Shown: positions 35,696-47,899 of the stretch, one piece after another | Layout: each line of letters starts with the position of its first letter | Position numbering within the stretch: position 1 is the first letter of the stretch | Assembly: GCF_016920785.2 (NCBI RefSeq) | Contig: NW_024609846.1 | Coordinates: 87,880,570-87,944,569, forward strand | Direction: 5' to 3' | Length of the DNA: 64,000 nucleotides | Origin: Ixodes scapularis | Lineage: Eukaryota > Arthropoda > Arachnida > Ixodida > Ixodidae | Made by a program: the position numbers and the translations under genes | The notes under the pieces: model-generated | The model's input: the letters and a program-made list of their open reading frames with translations, nothing else | The model's database searches: none | Told to the model about the DNA's origin: nothing

Positions 35696-36184
35696 ACTTG
35701 CCGCGGTTCCGTAAAGCCTCCAGTCTAGTAATCAGTCTGACGTGACTGGGATTTCAAATCAATGATACACGTATCTAAAATGACAGCGAACGTAAGTAAG
35801 ATACAAGCTTTTTATTGTTTTTCTTTTTATTTATAAGGATGAAGGTGTAAGAAAGGAGGTTATTTTTAAATACCCTAGCGTTCTATAGTTTTCGACGCTA
35901 CGTGACCGATGTGCTATTGCCACGAAAGGTAAATCGTTACGTCCACGCCAAGATATGCGTATGCTATTACGAAAGAAAGCCATGAGCGGTTCGGAAAATA
36001 ATCGGGACAAGGTAACTGGCTTCGTGAGATTCTCATTGACTTGCAATCGAAAATGTTATTGCATTCCATCTCCAACACGTCCGCCCAGCTGTGATGTTAT
36101 CGAGGTCAGCTCGACGAGTTACAAAGACTCACTATAGTTACTTGTCAGCAAACAACGCCACCACAAAAAAAGACGAACAGCACA

Positions 36185-36395
36185 AGTAATAATAATAATA
36201 ATAATAATAATAATATTAATAATATAATAATGACAATTAATAATAATAATAATAATAATTTTATTCAACGGGTGCTAATATGCAAGATACAGAGACTTGT
36301 TTGTCCAAGCCAACGGAGGCTTCACGGACAGGACCCTGCAGTAATAGTAGTAATAATAGTAATAGTAATAATAATAATAATAATAATATTAATTT
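36185..36395. repeat. Interrupted (AAT)n microsatellite
   Basis: AAT/ATA trinucleotide runs occur at 36187-36260 and 36341-36392, interrupted by about 80 bp that include AACGGGTGCTAATATGCAAG. The arrangement suggests an expanded tail or an insertion into a trinucleotide array. Confidence 0.85.
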
Positions 36396-36505
36396 AAACT
36401 AAAAGTGCCCGAAAACAACCACAATGGTCTATATTTCTAGACATAGGTGTACTTCCACACAAAGAATACTAAAAGAGTACAATACACAGAAATAAAAGTT
36501 AGTAA

Positions 36506-36868
36506 ACTTTTATTCCTGGAAATCAGTTTAGAGTCAAGCCGAAGTTACCAAATCTCGATGTTTTTAAGTACTCTTTTCTTGTAAGAACAATTGAGGAGTG
36601 GAATAGTTTGGATGGCGACCTCTTTGTTGGAATTGGCTGTGCCGATAAGTTTGAAGCTGTATTCTTTGATTTATATGCAGAGCCATACTAGTATTCCTTG
36701 GTGGTGGTGACTTTCGGTAATGTGGTTCAACCGAAATTGTACTCAAATGATTGTATTGCGGTGATTGTTCTTGATCTTTGGTTCTTTATTTCTGTTGTTT
36801 TATTGCTGTACACTCCTGAAATAGCCCGGAAGGGCCTTCAGTATTGTTAATAAATAAATATATAATAA
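36506..36868 (+). pseudogene. 5'-truncated LINE: ORF2 C-terminus and 3' UTR
   Basis: The frame 36506-36691 (TAG) encodes FKYSFLVRTIEEWNSLDGDL, the conserved end of CR1/Jockey-type ORF2 (F..RTI..WNSL). The final residues are FFDLYAEPY. A 3' UTR follows to an AATAAATAAA-type tail at about 36848-36868. Everything upstream of the last 61 residues is missing, as usual for 5'-truncated LINE copies. Its protein differs from the LINE at 26-30 kb, so it is another family. Confidence 0.75.
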
Positions 36869-37658
36869 GTAAGAAGCGAATTACTCGACAGGCGGCGGAA
36901 CTCCGAGGCCGATAGACATACATGTTTATGTGCCGAGTGGCGACGTCGGTGTTGTAAAGCGACTGGATCTGAGAAAGGGGTGACTATTTAAATTTTGAAC
37001 GAATATAAAAAGAGAATATATAAAAGATCTTGTAGCGCGAACATTGATATAAAAATTAGCTTTACGGAGGGGCTGAACCGAGTCACTCTCTGCAACCTTA
37101 TGTAGAAAAACTATGTCACAAGCCTCCCTTCTCTTGGAATTGAAAGGTAAAGAGAAAAGGTTTAGTAGATATTCACAGTCGTAATAAAAACGTCATTCTT
37201 AACACCTTCCATAAATTATAAGAATACAATTTTTTTTCAACGTGTTCAAAATTCATGACCTGAGTTTTTTAAATGGAATTCCATTTCATGGGCGAAAATT
37301 TAAGTCGCGATATAGCTCGAGTCGAATCAAGCTGTAAGGTTCCTTAAATATATAGACAAGCGAGAAAAACATCCCAATAAAGTCATCTAAATTGGTTATG
37401 TAAAAAAAAAAAAAAGGAAACACCCCCAAATATTCCTGAGGTGCGCCAGAAGGTACGGGTGGCTAAGGCGAGTCAGTTTCGTCGGCAGTGTCGGAGGTCT
37501 CGTTCAATATTTCCAAGACATATGCCTTAGAAATATGGACTGCCATAAATATTTATAAGATTTGTATCTCGAGCATCTATCAAATTTGTATGAATGTTTT
37601 CGATGAGCGGCAATGTTTTTTTTTTAAATTTAATATGTGACAATATATATATATATAT
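36869..37658. other. Intergenic DNA
   Basis: No gene is supported. It ends in an AT dinucleotide run (37643-37658) at the edge of the long inverted repeat. Confidence 0.5.
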
Positions 37659-40600
37659 GGGTGGTTTCATCTCAAATCGTGCAGGCAAAAGGGGTCGAAT
37701 TTTTAATTTCGATGAAAAAAATATATGTTATGGCGCCGTTTATAAAAACGCAGTCACCGCAGACCGCAAGTTCGTCGGATTTTTTTGTTCGCGACTTATG
37801 AATTTTTAAAGAGGCCGCGGCGAAAAGCAGTGTTTTTCACACCCGTCGTGGGTCGGATGTTTCGCTTGATCTCTCGCCGTGGATTTTCAGTCCACATTAT
37901 ATTATCTTTTTTAAAGCACTCTGTGGACACATTAAAAAGGCTCCAATACCATAAAATAATTTTAGGCGTTTTGCTTTTTTTCTGTAAAAATGTCGAAAAC
38001 GCCCCCTCGGTCAATTGTTGATGAACTTTGACAATTAATTACTGGCGATCTACTTGGGTTACATCAATACTTTTTATGTCCACGGAGAGCCCAAAACACG
38101 TTCTTTATATGTATTATAAAATGATTTGGCTGTATAAAATATTCTTTCCGGTACGTTTACGTTAATGTTATGTGAAAACCAAAAAGTACCATTTTTGAAA
38201 TTGATTTTCTCAAAAAACCCATTTTTATTTTTTTTTATTTTTTGTTAAAATGTAGATGTGATAGTTTTCTACGCGAAAATCAAGTCTAGAAAGTGTATAT
38301 TTTGTTTGTATGTTTTATATTTAAGCATCAATATCGTACAAAAACGTGTTTTTACGGCACGAAATGGACTTACGAATTGCGCGTCTTCACAAGCTTGGAA
38401 ATAGTTTTTTTTAATTTTCTTCAACGTTCCCACATAAATATGAAATACATTATTTCCACCCTGTTATATTTATTGATTATTTAAATTTTATTATAGGCGG
38501 AAAGCTACATCGGAGGAGTTTCAAAAAGAGAAAGCAACACTTAACAGACCAGCAGGTGTCGTAAATTTTTAACGTGTACGAGTCGGCAGACGTCGTATTG
38601 ATTCGGGGCCCTCATTGGCCTGCATGAACGTCCCGCCCTTTCGGAGCCAGCAGATGACCACGACCTTTTGCGCTCGTTGTGTTAGAGAGGACGGCCCGTG
38701 ACAGTAAAGCGAGCAGCGCGCCCTGTGTCACGAGGAGTGAAATGGTACGATTGTGTCGTTGACGCGGCGAACAGTGACAGCCACCCAGGAGGAGTCAGTC
38801 AGAGTATTGCACAAGGGAAAGCAAAGGAATCGTTGCCTGAAAGGATGAGGACACCACGGCCTTACAATATCGACGGTCAACAACGGTTATGCCAGCCAAA
38901 ACAACGCCGCGTGCGCGCTAAAACCGGCGGCGCGGGACAGGAATCCCACAGACGCACACACGAAGATGGGCCGGTTTCGTTAGGGATGTGGGGAAATTTG
39001 AAACCAGCCATCCGTGCATGCGTGAAACGATACCGCCTGTTTGCCCCAGCTTCGAGCGCCCTATCCTTACCTTGAAACGGCCGTGCTCTCTCTCTCTCTC
39101 TCTCTCTCCGGGGAGATCCGATAGCACCGAAGGGTTATCTATTAAACTTGAGGAAGAAAACGAGAAGGGGCTGTTTAAGTTTAATTATCCCCACCAACCC
39201 GCTCATTCTGTCTTTATAAAGGGCTATCTCTTTGGAAACAGCAAAGCCCGGAGACTGACATCAAAACGAGCGTGTTGGTAAATATACTTGTGTTTGTATT
39301 TTGCCCGGAGACTAGTTGGGTCGAAGTCAGCCTCCTTGTCAACTATAACCGTTTGTGAAGAGTGGGCTTCTCCCAAGATGAAAAGTCAGCGCCGGCTGAC
39401 GTGTTCTTTTGAAAAAGGGAAGGGGAAAGAGAAAGTTTGAGTAACTGCAGAAACTACCTCGAAAGCTCCTCTCCCGATATGAAGCTTCAGGCATAGTCTC
39501 GGTTACCTTCTCGCGCATCGCCTGCTCGAATCTATTCTTCACTTTCTTTCGCACAGCCACTGTTCCTCACAGCCGTCATGGATGTGCGTAATAGAGGGAA
39601 AAACAGATTCGAGAATCATCTGGACGCCGTCATCCTGCCAGACTTCAGTGTCGTGGGACCGACTCGTGTGTGTTTCTTCGCCCCGCTGAACTTAGTTTCT
39701 CGAGTGCGTTTTTGAACGTTTTTTTTTTTTTTTTTTTCAATGTTTTCTTACTAACTGTTGGTTAGCACTGTTCAGTTGTTGGGTTTATTTTGTCATGGTG
39801 TAGCGGCCTAGGCGGTGATGTAGAGAGCGTGTCCGCACGCATTTGGTTGCGTCCCATTTAGGGAATGCCCGGAGGAGTTGGTTTATGTTCTTGCCATGTG
39901 CGGCTGAGTTTTCCCGTCTTTATTAAACGATTGATTTTTTTTTTTTTTTTTTACCTTTACGTGCCGTCGACTTCTTCGTCTGACTCTCCACCAGGCGTGG
40001 ATCTATCGCCTTGCCACCACTCGAACCTAAATACTTTATTTTTTTTAACGCAATTTTCGTTAAGATCGCAGTTGGGCAATTTAATTCCTATTTATTTATT
40101 TTTATTTCCTACCCCTCTCCATGACACACTCTCTGTGTGTTTCGGACCGTTTCTGTGTCACCACTTTTGTGTATTACGGTAGTGAAAGGACATTCCCTGG
40201 TGACCTGTGCGATGTGCGGTGAACAAACCCCCAGTGTTTGGTTTCGGAAAGAATTGTATATAACATATCGACGGATGTGGTGACTTTCTTTGTTTTAGTA
40301 ATATGACAGCTAATAGCTAGTCGTGCTAGTTTACTGTGAAAGGTTTATAATTCGAAGCAATACAACGTCTGTGCCTTTTGGTTATTGAAAGTCTACTAGG
40401 CCTGCTGATTTGGTTAGATATGTATCTCATGGTTCCCGCTCTTATCAAAACATACATAAATATTCAATACAAAATTCGTTTATAATTGATTACAAAATGC
40501 AGAAGAAAATTCAAAAAAACTTTTTCACAATTTAGAGACGCATGGGTCGCAATGTCTGACTTAGGTCTTGCAAAACAAAGACGTTTTTTTTCGATATTGA

Positions 40601-41268
40601 GGCCTAAATATAAAACATACAAACACAACATACACTTTCTAGGATTGATTTTCGTGTAGACAACTATCATATCTACATTTGAACAAAAAATAAAAAAAAA
40701 TAAAAAATGGGTTTTTTTAGAAATCGATTTCAAAAATGGTACTTTGTGGTTTTTGCATAATATTAACGTAAACGTACCGCAAAGGATATTTTATACAGCC
40801 GAGTCATTTTATAATATATATAAAGAGCGTGTTTTGGGCTCTCCGTGGACATAAAAAATATCGGTGTAACCCAAGTAGATCGCCAGTAATTAATTGTCAA
40901 ATTTCGTCAACAATTGACCGAGGAGGCGTTTTTGACATTTTTACAGAAAAAAAGCAAAACGCCCAAAATTATTTTATGGTATTGGAGCCTTTTAAATGTG
41001 TCCACAGAGTGCTTTAAAAAATATAATATAATGTGGACTGAAAATCCATGGCGGGAGACCAAGCGAAACATCCGACCCACGGCGAGTGTGAAAAACACTG
41101 CTTTTCGCCGCGGCCTCTTTAAAAATTCATAAGTCGAGAACAAAAAATCCGACGAACTTGCGGTTTGTGATGACTGCGGTTTTAGAAACGGCGCCATAAC
41201 ATATATTTTTTTCATCAAAATGAAAAATTCGACCCTTTTTGCCTGCACGATTTGAGATGAAACCACCC
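37659..41268. mobile_element. Candidate 3.6-kb element with ~765-bp inverted ends
   Basis: The left arm 37659-38425 starts GGGTGGTTTCATCTCAAATC. The right arm 40505-41268 is its reverse complement, with scattered mismatches over almost the whole length, and both are bordered by (AT)n on the outside. Each arm gives the same two overlapping short ORFs (sense FKRPRRKAVFFT..., antisense FLQKKSKTPKIILWYW...). The 2.1-kb interior (38426-40504) has a 125-codon unassigned ORF (38698-39075), a (CT)n run at 39087-39108 and T-runs. Either it is one long-TIR transposon with TA-type target, or two inverted copies of a 0.77-kb repeat. Confidence 0.55.
38698..39075 (+). CDS. Unassigned ORF inside the long inverted repeat
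   Basis: The ORF has 125 codons in a GC-richer island between the inverted arms. It is basic and low in hydrophobic residues, with no motif recognised. If the surrounding repeat is one transposon this would be a cargo or transposase-derived frame, but it shows no catalytic signature. Confidence that it is coding is low. Confidence 0.15.
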   Translation: MTVKRAARPVSRGVKWYDCVVDAANSDSHPGGVSQSIAQGKAKESLPERMRTPRPYNIDGQQRLCQPKQRRVRAKTGGAGQESHRRTHEDGPVSLGMWGNLKPAIRACVKRYRLFAPASSALSLP

Positions 41269-43540
41269 ATATATATATATAATGGGGTTGATATAGACGT
41301 TTTCTAGCTGTTTCCTGTCGTTCTCAGTCACGTGGGCTCCGTATCTGGTATGCGGGACGAAAATATAATAAAACATTTCAACCAGGAATATTCGGAAAAC
41401 ATAGGTCAGTCAACACAGGAATGTGTGACAATCACGCATTTTTCGTAAACACCTTGCAGCGGCGTGGGGAGATCTAAATGATGTTTTACAGCATACCAGA
41501 AGTGACGATATTCGAGGTGACTGCGCCCTTAGGGAAAAGGCTATAGCTAGCGGGTCGCTAGTTATTTAGGTGCTTTTTAGAGGAATATAAACACAAAATA
41601 TTATGCTTCTTTTTATGATTGTGTTTATAAAATTGAATCTTTGCGAATGGTCCGAGATTGTAGACCAATATAGGTTATCCTAATATAAATCAGTACAACA
41701 TATTTCATTATATTGAAACTGTCATTTATTTGTAGTATTCACATCTCCCGACATGCAAGATTCAGGGCACACTACTCAGTAGCAAGGAGCCTAAGCGACG
41801 GCAGACTCAGAGATGGGCACTCGGGAAGTCGGAAAACACACCAGTTTTATTAGTGGTCAGGAAAACAAAAAATTACATTCGTCTTGGCAGTTGTTTGCGT
41901 AATATTATAGTGTCTGGCAGCATAAGAAGCGCATATGAAACAAAAATTAATTTTTACACAAAATGGATCCAAAATTTTAGCAAGTTTTCCAGATCTTCGA
42001 TTTTAAATACGATATTCAAGGAATAGTTATGATATTGAATTTACAAGAAAAAACGAATTGAGGTGCCGTCACAGATGCCAAATTTTTTAAAGGGAATTCA
42101 AATAACGCACACGACGGAGATTTGTGAACTTTGCCAAATGTCAACAAAATGACAGTATGGCGTTTAAAAGTATATTTAGGCTATTTAAATATATTCCAAC
42201 GTACGCATTTATATCAAATCATGGCGGCAAAAGGAAACCCTTACAAAAATTATCAATAAGTTTAAATTGTGTTTTTAATGTATTTTTATAGAATACGTTT
42301 GAAACTCAACTGAAACTCATTAATAATTTTTGTAAGGGAAAAATTTTCAATAGAGAGGATTAAGTTTTTCTGCTCTTTTCGTTTTCACGCAACATTTTCT
42401 GTTCGGGTAGAATCTACAAAATGAAGGCAAGCCGCAAGTTTATTCAATGATTTTTACAAGGGCTGGGAAATTGATTAATTAACCTGCTTCCGAGGAACCG
42501 ATGAATTGACCGATGAATTATTAATGAATTAATCACGAACAGTTTTGAGTCGCCGCCCACCGTAGATCCTGGCAAGTTTCTTGGCCCTATTTTTTTACTA
42601 AAAAAGAACTACGCTTTGTAATTTTGCAAAAGAAACCGAGCTGTGAAATACACTTTTGACGAAATGTTTAGATGGGTACGTGTAGGCGTCGATTTTTACG
42701 GGTCATTTTAGATCCAGCCTGGTGACTTGAACCACCCTATATTATAAATGTTGAATTAAACCTCGAACGTGCAAACTATAAATTGGTATCTTAAAAAAAA
42801 GTTTAAAAACCAGTGTTCATGGACGCTCGTTTTTAAACATTAAAACTAAAATTTGCAAGCTTTAGTTTTAATGTTTTCGAAATTTTTATATACACATCTT
42901 TTATATTTTACTTGCTGGAAGGTTTTGTGTTAATATATCAGGTACCACCGGGAAAACCATTTATTATTTTGTCGTCACAGACCACTACAAATTCATTTCA
43001 GGAATGATTTCTGGTTTGCCTTAGTCTCTCTAACGTTTTATGTGGTAGTAAGAGTGTTTCTTCATAGAGTGCTAAAGCACAAGTTTTATGTGTCCTACAT
43101 CGGGAAAAAAAATCGCCTCCTTATTTTGACTTTTCACAAACGGCTACTGGTAATTTCGAGTAGGATATTTGCTAGACCTACTTTCATTATTACGAAATTA
43201 TAATTCTTAGTCAGTTTTGTTTGAACCCAAGTACTAAAGGTTAGGTCTACCCAAAATATGAGCATCACAAAACATTACCGATATCAGACAAAATACAATG
43301 ATATCCAAAATTTTATTTCCAAATATTGCTGAAATCCCCACAAAATCCGAGCTTTACCGATCAGTATAGTTGCTTAACTACAAGCTGCGCAACCTTTCGT
43401 CATGTCCACGAAGGCCGTGCTTTCTTTTATTCCGTTTCAGCTTACGGCTTCAGCTGCTTGTCTGGTGCGATATCATGCACGGCCGCACAATTTAGCACCT
43501 GGAGGCACGAAATCGATATTACCGCTGTCACTAGAGGCAG
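41269..43540. other. AT-rich intergenic DNA with small palindromes
   Basis: It contains the hairpin at 42836-42875 and an inverted pair CCTTACAAAAATTAT (about 42239) and ATAATTTTTGTAAGG (about 42326). An element-like end, ACCACCC then TATAT, lies at 42731-42742 (reverse complement ATATAGGGTGGTTCAAG). No gene. Confidence 0.5.
42836..42875. repeat. Perfect 15-bp hairpin
   Basis: AACATTAAAACTAAA at 42836-42850 pairs with TTTAGTTTTAATGTT at 42861-42875 around a 10-nt loop. It lies in AT-rich DNA with no nearby gene. Confidence 0.85.
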
Positions 43541-44056
43541 TTGATCACCAGTGACACTTGCCTCTCTTCAGTGCGAATAAGTATTAGCTTTCGCCCTAAG
43601 TCCCACAAACATAAGTTCGAGGTCTATCATCTGCAAAGCTGTACACAGCGCCGGAAAAAAAATGTATACCCCGTAATTCGGGGAAGCGCTAAAAACAGCC
43701 GTAATCCCAAAATATCGGGTCTCCCAAGCGGACATTCCACTGTAAAACCAGCCGAAAAAATTGGCACCTGCACACAGAAAGTTAACTCACCGAATGTGCA
43801 AGGCGTAGGAGAGTCTTACAGTGTCATATTTCAAGAGCGCAATCCTCTTCTTAAAAATGAGAGCAGAAACCGTGCCAAAGTCCATCTTAGCCTAGTTCCC
43901 AGAAACCGAGTTAATGACGCCATTAACTTGTCGCGCCACGTCCCTACAGGCGTGGCGTGCAGACAACCCAGAGCGTCGTCTGCTCTCTGCATCTATTGGA
44001 AGATGGGGCCACAAGTTAATAGCGTTGGTAACTCGGTCGTCTGCGAACGGGCCTAA
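43541..44056 (+). CDS. Unassigned 171-codon ORF
   Basis: This is one of the longer open frames outside the transposons (171 residues). It is basic and polar, with no signal peptide, membrane segment, zinc-binding pattern or domain I recognise. Its composition is mixed rather than homopolymeric, but there is no clear Kozak context, codon bias or splice support. It may be a transposon relic or chance. Confidence 0.2.
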   Translation: MITSDTCLSSVRISISFRPKSHKHKFEVYHLQSCTQRRKKNVYPVIRGSAKNSRNPKISGLPSGHSTVKPAEKIGTCTQKVNSPNVQGVGESYSVIFQERNPLLKNESRNRAKVHLSLVPRNRVNDAINLSRHVPTGVACRQPRASSALCIYWKMGPQVNSVGNSVVCERA

Positions 44057-44403
44057 TGTGGACTTCGGCAAATTGTTTTCTCACGTTTTTTGCAAGAAAA
44101 AAAAAAAAGAACCACGCTTTGAGATTGCACACAGTAAGACTGATGTGCTCGATGCTCATTCGGTGTAAGTTTAAACTGACTACGTGCAGACGCAAACTTT
44201 TCCGGCTCGTTTTAGATAAGAAGGTCCGCTTAGGACACCCTTTATAAGAAAGTTAATAGTGTTCCCTTTTAATTTGACTCTGCATTTATTAGGTCTGGTG
44301 AGAACCTTATCATACTTGTGTACACCCTTGAAGCCACCGACGCATGCCGCACTCAAAACGGACTGAAAATAAGTTTGTTGTTCTTACTGACGTCAAGGTA
44401 AAA

Positions 44404-44461
44404 CACCAATACCATTATTCACTGAATAATGGTATTGGTGAGACACCAATACCATTATTCA
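44404..44461. repeat. Hairpin with one arm repeated
   Basis: CACCAATACCATTATTCA occurs at 44404-44421, as its exact reverse complement at 44423-44440 (1-nt loop), and again directly at 44444-44461. Three identical 18-mers in 58 bp, one inverted, form a near-perfect cruciform. Confidence 0.95.
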
Positions 44462-47029
44462 TCAGGCGTGACTAGCGCACTGTTTAACAGCTTACTTGGT
44501 CATCTACTTAGATGATGACGTTACGGGTAATAGTCGTGGCTAAGTAAGCATTTGGTGTTCACCGGCCGCGCGTAAAGGTCAGTCGCACAGCCCGGCTTAA
44601 AAATGGACTGGCAAATTTTAGCGAAGGGGAAGATCTCTTTAGCGGCTGATTAGAGGTTCAGCGCTATATTCGACACCCATTAACGTCGACTGCCTGCCAG
44701 AACAAAGCACTCGCTGCCTTGAAAAACTGGTAAACACATATATTGACAAATTCATAGCAGCCTATATTGTAAAAATTGACATGTTTGAGGGCAAGAATTG
44801 CAGCTGAAAGAATCTCAGCTTGTCGCTTCGTAGGTTGCTTTACATACATATATAGAGTCACTGTCATTGAGCGCTGCAAGCGATTATTCCGATAGGAATG
44901 CTGCTTTCTTGATAGCGACTTTAGGATATTTTACATTTTATTTGTTGAAAGCTGCTCAGAATAACAAGGCCCTTTTTATGATAATCTTTTAAAGTTAATA
45001 GCATTTCTTATGGCATTCTCCCTTTCGGCAGCTGAGGTATCTTACTCCATATTTTGTCACACGAATCAACTTTGGTTAAAATGCGCGGTATAGCTCTGTG
45101 ATGAGGGTGACACGAAGATACTTAGTGAGACATCCTTGGTTTGATGCCAAGAAATGGTTCACTTTACGGCTCTCCAAGAAACTCTGCATCAATGGAATCC
45201 TACTATTTGCCGCAGGAACTGTGGGAGTATATATGCCTCAACGTAAAAATTTTCCCAAGCATTTTTTTTTTTGTTCTTGTAAAATCTGGTGTTTGTTAGT
45301 TTAGAAAGACAAGACCTTGGGTGAATGTCTCGCGGCGTTAATATTTTATTTATGCTTTTGTATACGTTTGTCCGCAGATGTTGCTCGAGATTCCTCTGTG
45401 TACGACCGCACACGCAGCAGCCTCTCACGCAACAAGCAGCCTCTCACGCAGGCACGACTTAGGCGTTCTTCTAATGAGCTCGAAATCCTGCCTGAGACCA
45501 AGAGTAGTTGGCAGAGATAAGAAGCCGCGCCTAATGGGCTGGATGTATAGCGACGACTCGCATTTAAGAACGATATTATATTTTTGTAGCTATCGAAAAA
45601 CAATCCTGAGACTCGGCGCTCGACCAAAACCCGTAATTCCTGTTTCCCAACCGCTTCGTCTATATAAACCCGCGGTTTAGCGGTGCTATTACGCCGTTTG
45701 TTGTTATAACGCAACAGCACACACGTCTCGTTTTTGTTTTCTCAGTTCACCGTCAAACGAAGCGCAATGAACGTTACGAGTCGATCAGACCCCCCCCCCC
45801 CCCCCCCCCGTGGCCTCACGCTTCGCACGCTGTAGCACCCGATCGTATGATCTCATGGCATAATTGGGAAGAGCCTTTAGTAGATTGTTCCGATGACTCC
45901 GAGAACGATACCTGATTCCCCACCGCCGCCTTTGCGCGTACATTCCTATTGGGGCCCCCCTATCATCTTCCGGAAATCTTCATTGTCTCAAACGTTTCCT
46001 TTTACTCACACGGCGGCCCATTGACGAAAAAAAAAAGAAAAACGCGGTGTGTTTGGTGCCCGAGAGTGCGGCCGGTGTGTCTCTACCCCGTCTCATTGTA
46101 TACGTTGGACCGCTGCGGACGCGATGAGCCACATCCCAGCAAGCCGATTGGTGTCACGTGACTTTGCGCCCCGCACATCGCTCTACCACTGCGGAAGGAC
46201 ACCTGACACTTACAGCGGTATTGTAGTGGCTCTGATGGCCCTTAAACCGCGGTCACCTTGCCTGCACAGAAGTATCGGCGGACATGCCACAAGCATGTTC
46301 AAAGCATGTTGGCTGCGTACAGACGTGTAGTTTGAACATGTCTGACGAAAGTCTGTGTATGGCCAATGTGACAACAGGACATACAAGCAAAAAAACTCGC
46401 CTTTTTGAGTGGAAAGCAATAGCTACACATATGAACCCCCCCCCCCCCCCCCCCCTCCCCCCTTCGTTTCCACGCCGTGCAGGCGTTGTCTGCTTGGCCT
46501 AGTCGGTAGCGGTCTCGCTAAAGTATTTCCTGTAAAGCGAATGAATTACTGTGTAAAGTGAAATCATTTGAGACGTGCTGCGACCTTTAATTCGCGGTAC
46601 TGGACGCGTTTTAATCGCTTTTATTTCACGCGTGACGTCAAATGAAATTTCAAACAACTCGCGTTGTCGGTTGTTTTTAATTCCCGCTCTAGGTCACGTG
46701 GTTGTAACGCCATGACGCTATCGAACAATCAGGATTTTGATGGCATTTTCCGGGACGACACCGGCTTTTCTGGCACGCCGGCTTTCAGACTCGCCCTCTT
46801 TTCCGGCAAGCCACCGGCACGAGTTCTTAAATCTATCGCTTTAAAAACACGTCTGGGACAATGTGTGCACAGTGTCTTCTGCATAACGTATTACCAGTGT
46901 GCAGTCATTCGTAAGGTGAAGCCGAGCATACCGCGCCTGCAGTTTATGTTCGAGTGTGTGTGTGGGCACTCCGAAGGGAAAGGAAGAGGAAAAAGAAAAC
47001 AGGGGAAACTGGCTCAAGACTGATGGCGA
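44462..47029. other. Intergenic DNA with poly-C tracts
   Basis: C20 lies at 45790-45809 and C20 with a following T-C6 at 46436-46462. A tRNA A-box-like string (TTGGCCTAGTCGGTAGCGG) at about 46493 has no clear B box. The CCGATTGGTGTCACGTGAC stretch at 46143 combines an inverted CCAAT and an E-box. No gene is supported. Confidence 0.45.
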
Positions 47030-47350
47030 CCCTTTGGGGCTACCGTTGCCCTCGCTGGCGGCGCGCCAGGATTTGTGATCTTCTCGCGAACTCGCCGCAG
47101 GGCGCGGCGCTCGTTCTCGCGCTCGACGTTTCGGCGAGGGCGTGCGCCCGCCAACTCGGATCGCGTCCTTGGCCGCCCCTGCAGATCGACCTCGGCTCCG
47201 CCGCCCTGTTGCGTCGGTTGGATGAACCTCCAGTAATGTCGCCCGCACATAGCGCCCGTCGGAGCGGTATGCTTACGTGCCGACGAGCCCTTGAAAACAA
47301 GGTGTTACACGATGGATCAATGCGCTGTCGGGTCCGGCGCCGCTGTTAAT
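47030..47350. other. CpG-rich island
   Basis: The block is strongly GC- and CpG-rich compared with its flanks and open in several frames on both strands (for example 47014-47250 minus and 46954-47349 plus). No protein motif is recognised. It could be a promoter or first exon, or a GC-rich repeat. Confidence 0.3.
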
Positions 47351-47667
47351 AGACGTGTGGATGCTCTTTTTCTGCAGTGTTCGGCAGGAGTGGTAGGGGG
47401 GGAGGTGACTCCGCGATGTCAGGGGCGGTCGAACTCTGCCGTCCTCGCTCGCGTAATAGCTGGAGCCTTGGTTTTTGAGTCAGCCGACCCAAGACTACGT
47501 GCCTTGATAGCACAGTGCGCTAAGTGTCATTTGTCAAGGTTGTCTTAGTGAAACGGTTTTATGTGTTGTCTTTTCAAAGTCGTCTGAGTGAAGCGTAGCT
47601 CTAACGCTTCCAATCTAGTTTTCTAATTCTTTCGATGGGCTTCGACTGTGTGCGCGTTTACGTCGCT

Positions 47668-47709
47668 GTGTTTGTGTGTGTGCGTGCGTGCGTGCGTGTG
47701 TGTGTGTGT
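47668..47709. repeat. (GT)n/(GTGC)n simple repeat
   Basis: A GT-rich run with an internal GTGC tetranucleotide stretch (GTGCGTGCGTGCGTG). It is purely simple-sequence DNA. Confidence 0.9.
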
Positions 47710-47899
47710 TTGTTCACTTTTTACGACTATGGTTTTATTTATCTATACATTTTTCAGCAATCATATGAAATATGAAGGAAGGTAAATATATTCGCGACTC
47801 CAGCGACCTTGAGCGGTCACCACTATGGGGCGGATATGGCGCTCTGAAACAAGTCTTGCCAGCTGAACGCAAAATGCTGGGGTTTCAGCAGGCGAGCCT

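Noticed and set aside
37796..41132. Matching ORFs in the two inverted arms as conserved proteins
   Set aside because: Both strands of the arm are open and both frames match between copies; similarity comes from the DNA repeat rather than from protein selection.
46490..46530. tRNA gene suggested by TTGGCCTAGTCGGTAGCGG
   Set aside because: A-box-like only; no B box or stems at the right spacing.
47014..47250. 78-codon minus-strand Arg-rich ORF as a nucleic-acid-binding protein
   Set aside because: Arginine richness follows from CpG-rich DNA, and several frames on both strands are open at once.
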